DNA of 13,346 bases, from contig JAGHDR010000119.1 of assembly GCA_021159825.1 (NCBI GenBank), positions 1-13,346 on the forward strand, in the 5' to 3' direction. The position numbers were made by a program, and so were the translations under genes. The notes beneath the pieces were generated by a model that did not search any database, had not been told where the DNA came from, and saw nothing but the letters and a program-made list of their open reading frames with translations. Source of the DNA: Deltaproteobacteria bacterium. GTDB lineage: Bacteria > Desulfobacterota > DSM-4660 > Desulfatiglandales > Desulfatiglandaceae. This document shows positions 7,711 to 13,346 of the stretch, one piece after another. The first letter of the stretch is position 1. Each line of letters starts with the position of its first letter.

Positions 7711-9192
7711 CTATGCCTTCGGCCGCATCTGGGGAAACAGGATGACATCCCGAATGGAGGGCGAATCGGTGAGCAGCATCACCAGCCGATCAATGCCGAT
7801 TCCTTCCCCCGCCGTCGGCGGCATACCGTATTCAAGGGCGGTGACGTAATCCTCATCCATGAACAATGCCTCCTTGTCTCCGGCATCCCTGAGCGCCACC
7901 TGGCTTTCGAACCTGCCTTTCTGATCCACGGGATCATTTAATTCCGTAAACGCGTTGGCAATCTCCCGGCCCCCGATAAACAGTTCGAATCGATCGGTCA
8001 ACGAAGGATCCTGGTCATTACGCCTGGACAGGGGTGAAACCTCCGTGGGATAACCGGTTACAAAAGTGGGTTGGAGGAGATGGGGTTCCACCAGGTGATC
8101 AAAAAGTTTGGTTAGAATCTGTCCGTGCCCGTCCCGGTCCTGAACGGCAATGCCAAGACTCCGGGCCAGAGCTGCCGCCGGTTCCCTGTCATTAAAAACG
8201 GTTTCTTCCACATCTCCCGTCTCTCTTAAGGCATCAAAAAGGGAAATCCTTTTCCATGGGGGCGTAAAGTCAATGCTCTTTCCCTGGTATTCAATTACCT
8301 GCCCACCACTCACCTGTTCAAGAAGGTGACCGAAAACATCCTCCGTCAAACCCATCAAATCCTCGTAAGTGGCATAGGCCATATAGAATTCCATCATGGT
8401 AAACTCAGGATTGTGCTTAATGGAAAGGCCCTCATTCCTGAAATTACGGTTGATTTCAAACACCCTTTCAAGGCCACCCACCACCAGCCGTTTCAGGTAA
8501 AGCTCCGGGGCCACTCTCATGTAAAGATCCATCCCCAGTGCGTTGTGATGGGTTATGAAAGGCCTCGCAGTAGCCCCGCCCGGAATGGGCTGCATCATGG
8601 GCGTTTCCACCTCCAGGAAGTCTTTTTCGATAAAAAACTCACGAATGGCCTGGATAATCCGACTCCGGGTTACAAAAACTTCCCGCACATGATCATTCAT
8701 GATCAGGTCCACATACCGCTGCCGGTATCGGGTTTCAACATCGGTTAAGCCATGCCATTTTTCGGGAAGGGGTCTCATGGATTTGGAAAGCAGCGTAAGA
8801 TCCTCCGCCACAAGGGTTAGTTCTCCGGTTTTGGTTCTAAACAACGACCCCTTTAGCCCCACGAAGTCGCCGATATCCATCAGCTTGAAGGTATCGAATT
8901 GATCGGGTTGTATCTTGTTTTTCCTGACATATGCCTGAATTCGACCGGTTCGGTCTTTGATGTGAATAAAGGACGCTTTTCCAAAATCCCGTCTGGAAAC
9001 AATTCGACCGGCCACAGCGTAGCAATCTGTTTCCTGCTCCAGCTCCTTTTCATCCATACCGCCGAATCGCCGCAGAATTTCTCCCGCGGTGATATCCACC
9101 TGGTAACCCGAAGGATATAGATTGACGCCACTCGCCCTCAACTTCTCTACTTTGTTCGCTCGATCTTCTATAATTGCACTCGATTTTCCCAT
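7711..9192 (-). CDS. lysS: Lysyl-tRNA synthetase, class II
   Basis: Charges tRNA-Lys with lysine in the cytosol. The 493 residues match bacterial LysRS: an N-terminal helix [19 protein letters not shown], an OB-fold anticodon-binding domain (about 58-140, with [13 protein letters not shown]), and the class II catalytic core with motif 1 (FLEVETPMM, 192-200), motif 2 ([13 protein letters not shown], 245-257, including the FRNE ATP-binding residues) and motif 3 ([11 protein letters not shown], 464-474). The stretch [15 protein letters not shown] (407-421) is also characteristic. No Shine-Dalgarno sequence stands directly before ATG 9192; no other in-frame start fits better. It is the first gene of the envelope operon and follows a candidate promoter about 80 bases upstream. 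The core is complete, without sign of decay. Confidence 0.97.
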   Translation of the reverse strand: MGKSSAIIEDRANKVEKLRASGVNLYPSGYQVDITAGEILRRFGGMDEKELEQETDCYAVAGRIVSRRDFGKASFIHIKDRTGRIQAYVRKNKIQPDQFDTFKLMDIGDFVGLKGSLFRTKTGELTLVAEDLTLLSKSMRPLPEKWHGLTDVETRYRQRYVDLIMNDHVREVFVTRSRIIQAIREFFIEKDFLEVETPMMQPIPGGATARPFITHHNALGMDLYMRVAPELYLKRLVVGGLERVFEINRNFRNEGLSIKHNPEFTMMEFYMAYATYEDLMGLTEDVFGHLLEQVSGGQVIEYQGKSIDFTPPWKRISLFDALRETGDVEETVFNDREPAAALARSLGIAVQDRDGHGQILTKLFDHLVEPHLLQPTFVTGYPTEVSPLSRRNDQDPSLTDRFELFIGGREIANAFTELNDPVDQKGRFESQVALRDAGDKEALFMDEDYVTALEYGMPPTAGEGIGIDRLVMLLTDSPSIRDVILFPQMRPKA

Positions 9193-9246
9193 AATTACAC
9201 AAAATCCATCCTGATTTTATTGTCTGAAACGACCCATTCCATCACA

Positions 9247-9275
9247 ATTGATTAACCTCACTTATTTAATTCAAT
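9247..9275 (-). promoter_or_regulatory. AT-rich inverted repeat at the predicted transcription start of lysS
   Basis: On the plus strand ATTGATTAA (9247-9255) and TTAATTCAAT (9266-9275) are inverted copies with one extra base, separated by ten bases. It lies directly downstream of the candidate -10 box at 9286-9281, so it would overlap the start point and the first bases of the leader. It may be an operator or a weak leader hairpin; no known regulator site is recognised. Confidence 0.3.
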
Positions 9276-9280
9276 CAGCT

Positions 9281-9309
9281 ATTATAGTCAAGGTCAATAG
9301 CAATAAGAA
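9281..9309 (-). promoter_or_regulatory. Candidate sigma-70 promoter for the lysS-lol-bam-lpx operon
   Basis: Reading the minus strand, a perfect TATAAT (9286-9281) is preceded by a 17-base spacer and TTCTTA (9309-9304), a -35 with only three of six consensus bases. A start near 9274 would give a leader of about 80 bases before lysS. This is the best promoter-like sequence in the 310-base gap and the only one visible before nine tightly packed genes. Confidence 0.45.
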
Positions 9310-9473
9310 AAAACAAGAAAGTTGTCAGTTGTCAGTTGTCAGTAAAAGCCTGTTGGTATTAATCTATTCTCAATTCTCTGAAGGAACCTTTTGAATGCCG
9401 TTCGATGCCTTCTGTTTTCAAAATAACCGCCAGTCCTGACAACTGACAACTGATAACTGACAACTGATAACTG
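9302..9473 (-). terminator. Possible long-loop terminator of the shc-hpnG transcript
   Basis: In the minus-strand transcript the two inverted heptamer arrays (9473-9436 and 9343-9321) can pair over about 22 bp with one mismatch, around a loop of about 92 bases, and the second arm is followed by a T-rich run (TTTCTTGTTTTTTCTT, 9319-9304). A loop this long is unusual for an intrinsic terminator, so this is only a suggestion. Confidence 0.25.
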
Positions 9474-9485
9474 CGGCTATGCCGC
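9321..9485. repeat. Inverted heptamer-repeat arrays with an adjoining GC-rich hairpin
   Basis: The left array, 9321-9343, is three units of GTTGTCA plus GT. The right array, 9436-9473, is five units of CTGACAA or CTGATAA plus CTG, in the opposite orientation. Between them are about 92 bases with no gene; this inner part holds a minor inverted pair, TTTTGAA near 9390 and TTCAAAA near 9418. Touching the right array is a five-base stem, GCGGC (9473-9477) and GCCGC (9481-9485), with loop TAT. The whole block fills most of the hpnG-lysS gap (9193-9503), in which I see no coding region. The unit resembles STRR heptamers described in cyanobacteria. No open frame inside looks like a transposase. Confidence 0.85.
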
Positions 9486-9503
9486 GTTAGATAATATCGC
9501 CCA

Positions 9504-10274
9504 CTATCCGTCATGCCGATGATTTGCTTTGATGTGCATCCCCGCCAAACATCGCTGCACCTGGGGGGCAAATACAAGAGCTGCCCTAAAATCTCTTTTC
9601 ATGCGCAGCAGATGAGATATCAAAAGAGGCTTTCGAATGATCAGCCCGAAAAGGTGGGAAAACCGGGGACGGCCTTGCGGATCAACACATTGGTAGATGG
9701 ATTCCGGAATCGTGACATCCGCTGAATCACAGATGGTCCGGATGGCGAAAAAAGGAAGCCCTGACCGGCTTGCAGCACGCGCCACAGCCGCGGACTCCAT
9801 GTCAACGGCCATGACTCCGGTTCGGTCAAACAGCGCCCTCTTACCCGCAGCATTGAAAACCGGCTTTTGAACCGTAATGATCGGCCCCCAACTTACGGTA
9901 AGGCCATCGGCAGCTTCAAAATTGAAGGTTACGTCGGAATCGAGCCCACCCTTTTCCCAGACCAGGGAAACCCCGCCATCCCCTTCCAAGAAAACCGCAT
10001 CCGCAAACACCAGATCACCAATTCTCAGCCCAGGATCCAGCCCACCTGAAACGCCAAAACATCCCAAGGCTGCCACGCCTTCTTCAGAGAGCCAATTGGC
10101 AGCGGAAAAAGCGTTGTCCATGCCCATGCCCGACTGGACCACCACCAGTTTGGTTTCGTCCTTCAAAACCGCATGGCGATGCAAAAAGCCTTTGGTTTTC
10201 TGACGGCAACGACGCCCGGCTAACGCTTTGGCCTCACCCGGAAGCGCCGTTACAATACCGATTGTTTTGTTCAT
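9504..10274 (-). CDS. hpnG: HpnG-type hopanoid-associated nucleoside phosphorylase/nucleosidase
   Basis: A 256-residue member of the purine nucleoside phosphorylase / MTA-SAH nucleosidase superfamily. HpnG removes adenine from adenosylhopane to give a ribosyl- or phosphoribosylhopane, the second step in building extended hopanoids (family knowledge). Visible motifs: GIVTALPGEAKAL at the N-terminus (Glu14 in the place of the MTA nucleosidase catalytic Glu12), GVSGGLDP (74-81), the VDMESAAVA ribose-binding block (157-165) and the catalytic-aspartate region CDSAD (182-186). Its ATG overlaps the shc stop by four bases (ATGA), which is the main reason to choose HpnG over a general MTA/SAH nucleosidase; the latter remains possible. 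The last 35 or so residues are basic and not recognised. Confidence 0.85.
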   Translation of the reverse strand: MNKTIGIVTALPGEAKALAGRRCRQKTKGFLHRHAVLKDETKLVVVQSGMGMDNAFSAANWLSEEGVAALGCFGVSGGLDPGLRIGDLVFADAVFLEGDGGVSLVWEKGGLDSDVTFNFEAADGLTVSWGPIITVQKPVFNAAGKRALFDRTGVMAVDMESAAVARAASRSGLPFFAIRTICDSADVTIPESIYQCVDPQGRPRFSHLFGLIIRKPLLISHLLRMKRDFRAALVFAPQVQRCLAGMHIKANHRHDG

Positions 10275-12334
10275 GTATGGGGATGTTTCAGGGTTACTTC
10301 ATCTTGGAGGGTCTTTTCCTCGATGCACAGTCGGCGGTATTCACCCAATGCCCAAAGGGGAAAGAACTGACCATATCCATGGTAACGCAGATAAAACACA
10401 TTGGGAAAACCCGTACCGGTGTAAAATTTTTCATCCCATTTTCCCTCTTTGTCCTGCTGGTTGATCAGGTAGTGGACACCCCGCTGCACCGCAGCGCTTT
10501 TCACTTCACCGGCAGCCATGAGTCCGAGGAGCGCCCACGCGGTCTGGGAAGGGGTACTCTTACCCTTTCCCGCAAAATCGGGATCCATGTAGGAATAACA
10601 GGTCTCGCCCCAGCCATTGTCTGAATTCCGGCAGGACTTCAACCATTGAACGGCCCTTCGGATATAGGGCTGGGAGGGATCTTCGCCCAGACGCCCCAAA
10701 CCTTTTAACACGGACCATGTGCCGTAAATATAATTGACACCCCAGCGCCCGAACCAGGCCCCGCAATCTTCCTGTTCCCTTCGCAGAAAATCCAGTGCTC
10801 TGGAAATGGGCGGGAAATCGGATCCGTATCCCAACATGGCCAGGAGTTCAATGCATCGGCCCGTCAAATCGGATGTACCGGGATCCAGGAGTGCCCCATG
10901 GTCGGCAAACGGAATCTTGTTCAGATACAGGTAGTTGTTGTCAATGTCAAAAGCACCCCACCCGCCATCGGAGCTCTGCATGCCGATCACCCAGCTCACA
11001 GCCTTGGCGATTTTTCCCCGGTATCTTGGTTCTTCTAAAGCACCGGCCCTCAGGAGCGCCATCAGAACCACGGGCGTGTCGTCCACATCCGGATAAAAGG
11101 TGTTTTCGAACTGAAAAGCCCACCCGCCCGGTTCAAGATCCGGCGCTCGATAAGCCCAGTCCCCGGGGACAAGAATCATCTGTTTGAAAAGCCACCGAAC
11201 GGCCCCCTGAACCGATTCATGGTTTGCGGCAAGCCCCCCTTCAAGTACGGCGGAAAGGCTCAAACAGGTATCCCATATGGGGCCCAAACAAGGTTGGCAG
11301 TAGCTTTCATCCCCTTGAGTGATCAGCAGATCTTCTATGGCCTGTATTCCCCGAACAACATCCGGGTGGTCATCAGAATATCCCAGGACCTTCAGCGCCA
11401 TCACCGCATTGGCCATAGCGGGAAAAATGGCTCCGATACCCCCCTCTCCCCTCATCCGTTCACGGGTCCAGATTTCGGCCAGCTTAAGCCCTTTTTTCCT
11501 CAGCACCCGGGGCATCAAGGGATTTACTTTTTTCAGGAAACGATCCAGAAGCAAAAAGCAGTTCTTAAAAAAACTGCCCGGGACAAAACGATCCAGGTGT
11601 TGAAGCTCGTTTCCGGGGGATACAAAAAGCTCTGAAATGCCCTCTTCCGGGGCCAAGCGACACACGGGTCGTTTCGCATAGAGAATGAGGAGCGGAACAA
11701 TAACGGTCCTTGACCAGTAAGATATTTTATTGAGGTGAAAGAAAAACCATTGGGGCAGAAGCATGATCTCGATGGGCATGGCCGGTGTCGTTTTCCAGGG
11801 AACCTGACCGAAAAGGGCCAACATAATGCGGGTAAACACATTGGTTTGTGCGGCGCCTCCCTGCGCCAGCACATAGGCCCTGGCCCTGACCATATGGGGG
11901 ACATCGGGAGAATCTCCCAATTGCTTCAGGGCAAAATAGGCTTTAACCGAAGTGCTGACATTGGCCTCACCCTCGTAATACAAGGGCCACCCGCCACTAT
12001 CAAGCTGCCGGTTGCGCAGGTAATTGGCGAACCCCATCTTGAGATCCCCAGGGATTTCGCGCCCTAGAAATCTCTGCAGCAGAATGTATTCCGACGGAAT
12101 GGTTGCATCCGCCTCCAGGTCAAACACCCAGTATCCTTTTTCGTTCTGGATATTCAGAAACCGATCTCTGGTTCTTCGAATGGATTCATTCAGGCGCTCC
12201 ACAGTAAACAAAGGGGTGGCAGGAAGATCGGCGTCTGTCTCTTCATGATGGGTCAAATGGGGTTTTACGGGATAAATGGTCCACCTTTTTGGATTAGCGA
12301 GAACTTTCAAGGCTGTGCGGATGCGCTGCTTCAT
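10271..12334 (-). CDS. shc: Squalene-hopene cyclase
   Basis: Cyclises squalene to hopene/hopanol, the core of bacterial hopanoids, as a monotopic inner-membrane enzyme. The 687 residues are somewhat longer than the Alicyclobacillus enzyme. The acid motif PDVDDT (415-420; Asp416, Asp418, Asp419) corresponds to the DXDD that protonates squalene and is intact. QW-type repeats appear throughout: SGGWPLY (113-119), EPGGWAFQF (401-409), QSSDGGWGAFD (453-463), CGAWFGRWG (524-532), NSDNGWGE (570-577) and QDKEGKWDE (627-635). The hydrophobic stretch about 190-220 is where the family has its membrane-inserting helix. The ATG at 12334 follows GGAGG at a rather long 13 bases. It heads a two-gene unit with hpnG and has its own candidate promoter. 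Sporulenol or tetraprenyl-curcumene cyclase activity is less likely next to hpnG. Confidence 0.96.
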   Translation of the reverse strand: MKQRIRTALKVLANPKRWTIYPVKPHLTHHEETDADLPATPLFTVERLNESIRRTRDRFLNIQNEKGYWVFDLEADATIPSEYILLQRFLGREIPGDLKMGFANYLRNRQLDSGGWPLYYEGEANVSTSVKAYFALKQLGDSPDVPHMVRARAYVLAQGGAAQTNVFTRIMLALFGQVPWKTTPAMPIEIMLLPQWFFFHLNKISYWSRTVIVPLLILYAKRPVCRLAPEEGISELFVSPGNELQHLDRFVPGSFFKNCFLLLDRFLKKVNPLMPRVLRKKGLKLAEIWTRERMRGEGGIGAIFPAMANAVMALKVLGYSDDHPDVVRGIQAIEDLLITQGDESYCQPCLGPIWDTCLSLSAVLEGGLAANHESVQGAVRWLFKQMILVPGDWAYRAPDLEPGGWAFQFENTFYPDVDDTPVVLMALLRAGALEEPRYRGKIAKAVSWVIGMQSSDGGWGAFDIDNNYLYLNKIPFADHGALLDPGTSDLTGRCIELLAMLGYGSDFPPISRALDFLRREQEDCGAWFGRWGVNYIYGTWSVLKGLGRLGEDPSQPYIRRAVQWLKSCRNSDNGWGETCYSYMDPDFAGKGKSTPSQTAWALLGLMAAGEVKSAAVQRGVHYLINQQDKEGKWDEKFYTGTGFPNVFYLRYHGYGQFFPLWALGEYRRLCIEEKTLQDEVTLKHPHT

Positions 12335-12371
12335 TTAAATCAGTAATCCTCCAGAAAAGGCTTATTCGGAG

Positions 12372-12400
12372 CTTATATATGACTATCCCTTAAAATTCAA
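12372..12400 (-). promoter_or_regulatory. Candidate sigma-70 promoter for shc-hpnG
   Basis: On the minus strand TTGAAT (12400-12395, four of six consensus bases) is followed after 17 bases by TATAAG (12377-12372, five of six). A start near 12365 would leave a leader of about 30 bases that contains the GGAGG ribosome binding site of shc. Position and spacing are both good. Confidence 0.5.
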
Positions 12401-12752
12401 GGGAAAATGGCGTGCAAAAATACCCCCATCAGTTTATAATCCCCGTGAGCTCTAATCATGATGATAACCCGGATAATTTCAATAGATGGAATGGGGGAAT
12501 TTTGATATGAAGGAAAAATACTGTTTCCAAGGGGTCCTCCTGGTGACTTTTCCCGATATGGCTGGATTTTGTTGAAGTGAATGTCGAATAGAGGGACACT
12601 ATAGTAGTCCTCATATAACTTGATACTATTTTTGAGCCAGTTATCCTCGATATATAAGGTCGATTTCAGTCCTTAAACAGATCAAGTCATATGGGGATGC
12701 CTATAATTGGCCATAAGGGCAACGGGGGCAGGGAAAACGCTTCCTGTTTATG
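12401..12752. other. Gene-free interval between hicB and shc
   Basis: No convincing coding region on either strand: open frames here are short, lack recognisable motifs or run out of phase over hicB. The base composition is more AT-rich than the genes. The stretch holds the inverted repeat at 12608-12697, an imperfect palindrome at 12591-12612 (GAGGGACACTATAGTAGTCC and two further bases) and a small GGAAA/TTTCC stem at 12512-12528. No intrinsic terminator with a T-run follows hicB. Confidence 0.5.
12608..12697. repeat. 17-bp inverted repeat around 56 bases
   Basis: TCCTCATATAACTTGAT (12608-12624) and ATCAAGTCATATGGGGA (12681-12697) are inverted copies matching at 15 of 17 positions, with 56 bases between them. 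No open frame lies between. It could be the remnant of a small mobile element or the stem of a structured RNA downstream of hicB; nothing in the sequence decides. Confidence 0.5.
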
Positions 12753-13142
12753 CTACTCGGCGTTTTGGGCGGAGTGGACAAGAAACGAGGAACGGGACAT
12801 GCCCCGCTTTTTTGCCATAATGTCGATCTGTCTCAGGGTATCTTCCGGGACCGTGATATTGACCCTCATGGTCTTGGGCCTTATGTCCGGAATATGCACT
12901 ACCATAAATGCTGTGGCGTCAGCATAGTCAGGATCATCCATTATGTCCTCGAGGGCAGAAGGTTTGGGAATGGTTTCGCCATCCCGGAGCATCCCTTTGA
13001 GATGAAAGGGCAGGGCCTGTTGGGCCATATCTTTTGCCTCGTCGATGGTGCTTCCAGCGGTGATGCATCCGGGGAAATCCGGGAACGAAACACCATAGTC
13101 GGTTTTCAGATCTTTGTGAACAATCGCAATATAATTGGCCAT
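12753..13142 (-). CDS. hicB: HicB-family antitoxin
   Basis: The antitoxin of a HicAB pair; it binds and blocks HicA and represses the operon. The 129 residues begin with the partial RNase H-like fold of HicB (about 1-65), with YIAIVHKD, YGVSFPDFPGCITAGST and the helix DEAKDMAQQALPFHL; a linker with PKPSALEDI and AFMVVHIPDI follows; and a ribbon-helix-helix DNA-binding segment closes it (about 91-127, TMRVNITVPEDTLRQIDIMA and RGMSRSSFLVHSA). The ATG has GGAGG five bases upstream, a stronger site than that visible for most genes here. It starts 14 bases after the hicA stop, the common toxin-first order. An intact pair between housekeeping genes suggests an acquired module, but I see no flanking mobile element. 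Confidence 0.93.
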   Translation of the reverse strand: MANYIAIVHKDLKTDYGVSFPDFPGCITAGSTIDEAKDMAQQALPFHLKGMLRDGETIPKPSALEDIMDDPDYADATAFMVVHIPDIRPKTMRVNITVPEDTLRQIDIMAKKRGMSRSSFLVHSAQNAE

Positions 13143-13156
13143 GGTAACCTCCAGAG

Positions 13157-13345
13157 CTAAGTAAGTTTGATGCCGGATTGGTACTCAATGCTCTTGAGGG
13201 TCCCAATGGGTATGTCCTTTTCAGGATGAGGAACCGTTACCCGCCCCTTTTTCAAGGGATGCCGAAACTGCACATGGGAGCCTTCTTGATCAACCTTGTA
13301 CCATCCGTCTTTTTTGATCATTTTGATCACTGCCCTGCTATTCAT
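13157..13345 (-). CDS. hicA: HicA-family mRNA interferase toxin
   Basis: A 62-residue HicA toxin with the small dsRNA-binding-like fold; HicA proteins cleave mRNA and stop growth when free of HicB. The family sequence is plain: MNSRAVIKMIKKDGWYKV, then EGSHVQFRHP with the catalytic His24, then VTVPHPEKDIPIGTLKSI and a final GIKL. The length and start (ATG at 13345-13343) agree with typical HicA, so the gene is complete, although its promoter and ribosome binding site lie outside the window. Confidence 0.93.
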   Translation of the reverse strand: MNSRAVIKMIKKDGWYKVDQEGSHVQFRHPLKKGRVTVPHPEKDIPIGTLKSIEYQSGIKLT

Positions 13346-13346
13346 G

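Noticed and set aside
9196..9210. Four-codon leader frame (MDFV) just before lysS
   Set aside because: Such tiny frames are expected by chance and it has no attenuator-like structure with it.
9321..9473. CRISPR array
   Set aside because: The repeats are only seven bases, contiguous without spacers and inverted with respect to each other; no cas genes are present.
11219..11635. Plus-strand open frame of 138 codons inside shc, and similar ones nearby (10795-11187)
   Set aside because: Antisense shadows; the minus strand has an unbroken cyclase with its catalytic and QW motifs.
12507..12575. Plus-strand 22-codon frame starting MKEKYCFQG after a G-rich stretch
   Set aside because: Too short, no homologue recognised, and no promoter; the G-run is not a convincing ribosome binding site.
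12601..12633. Plus-strand stem ATAGTA/TACTAT followed by TTTT as a terminator
   Set aside because: The six-base AT-only stem with a 17-base loop would be unstable and no plus-strand gene ends there.
12750..13160. Plus-strand open frame of 136 codons over hicB
   Set aside because: Antisense of a clear HicB; no motif of its own.

Overview
The window reads as a piece of a Gram-negative (diderm) chromosome, most likely a Desulfobacterota / sulfate-reducer-like bacterium. That placement is an inference from gene order (lysS, a single lolC/E-type permease, lolD, bamA, skp, lpxD, fabZ, lpxA, lpxI), from the use of LpxI rather than LpxH, from a BamA carrying a TolB-like N-terminal domain, and from a hopanoid gene pair. 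No rRNA or marker search could be run. Every gene I can support lies on the minus strand, so transcription runs from the high to the low coordinates.

Region by region, in transcription order: (1) 13345-12753, a complete hicA-hicB toxin-antitoxin pair. (2) 12752-12335, about 420 bases without a gene, holding a 17-bp inverted repeat and a good candidate promoter for shc. (3) 12334-9504, a two-gene hopanoid unit: squalene-hopene cyclase (shc) and, with a 4-base ATGA overlap, the HpnG-type nucleoside phosphorylase. (4) 9503-9193, about 310 bases without a gene, holding inverted arrays of a heptanucleotide repeat, a GC-rich hairpin and a candidate promoter with a perfect TATAAT for the next unit. 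(5) 9192-1, a tightly packed cell-envelope operon: lysS, lolC/E, lolD, bamA, skp, lpxD, fabZ, lpxA and the first 54 codons of lpxI, which runs off the window. Genes in this operon overlap or are separated by 36 bases at most, except lpxD/fabZ, where a small repeat element sits in the junction.

The envelope operon brings together lipoprotein release from the inner membrane (LolC/E, LolD), outer-membrane protein chaperoning and insertion (Skp, BamA) and the early lipid A pathway (LpxA, LpxD, LpxI), with FabZ supplying the acyl precursor branch. LysS is the odd housekeeping gene at its head. The hopanoid pair makes and elaborates a membrane sterol analogue, so almost the whole window concerns the membrane.

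The most noteworthy observations are: a BamA of about 907 residues with an additional TolB/FlgO-like domain before its five POTRA domains; two different seven-base tandem repeat families, each lying beside a small GC-rich hairpin, one of which has run into the 3' end of lpxD and the 5' leader of fabZ; and an LpxA in which a histidine well conserved in the family (E. coli His160) is glutamine. I found no CRISPR array, tRNA, rRNA, integrase or insertion sequence.
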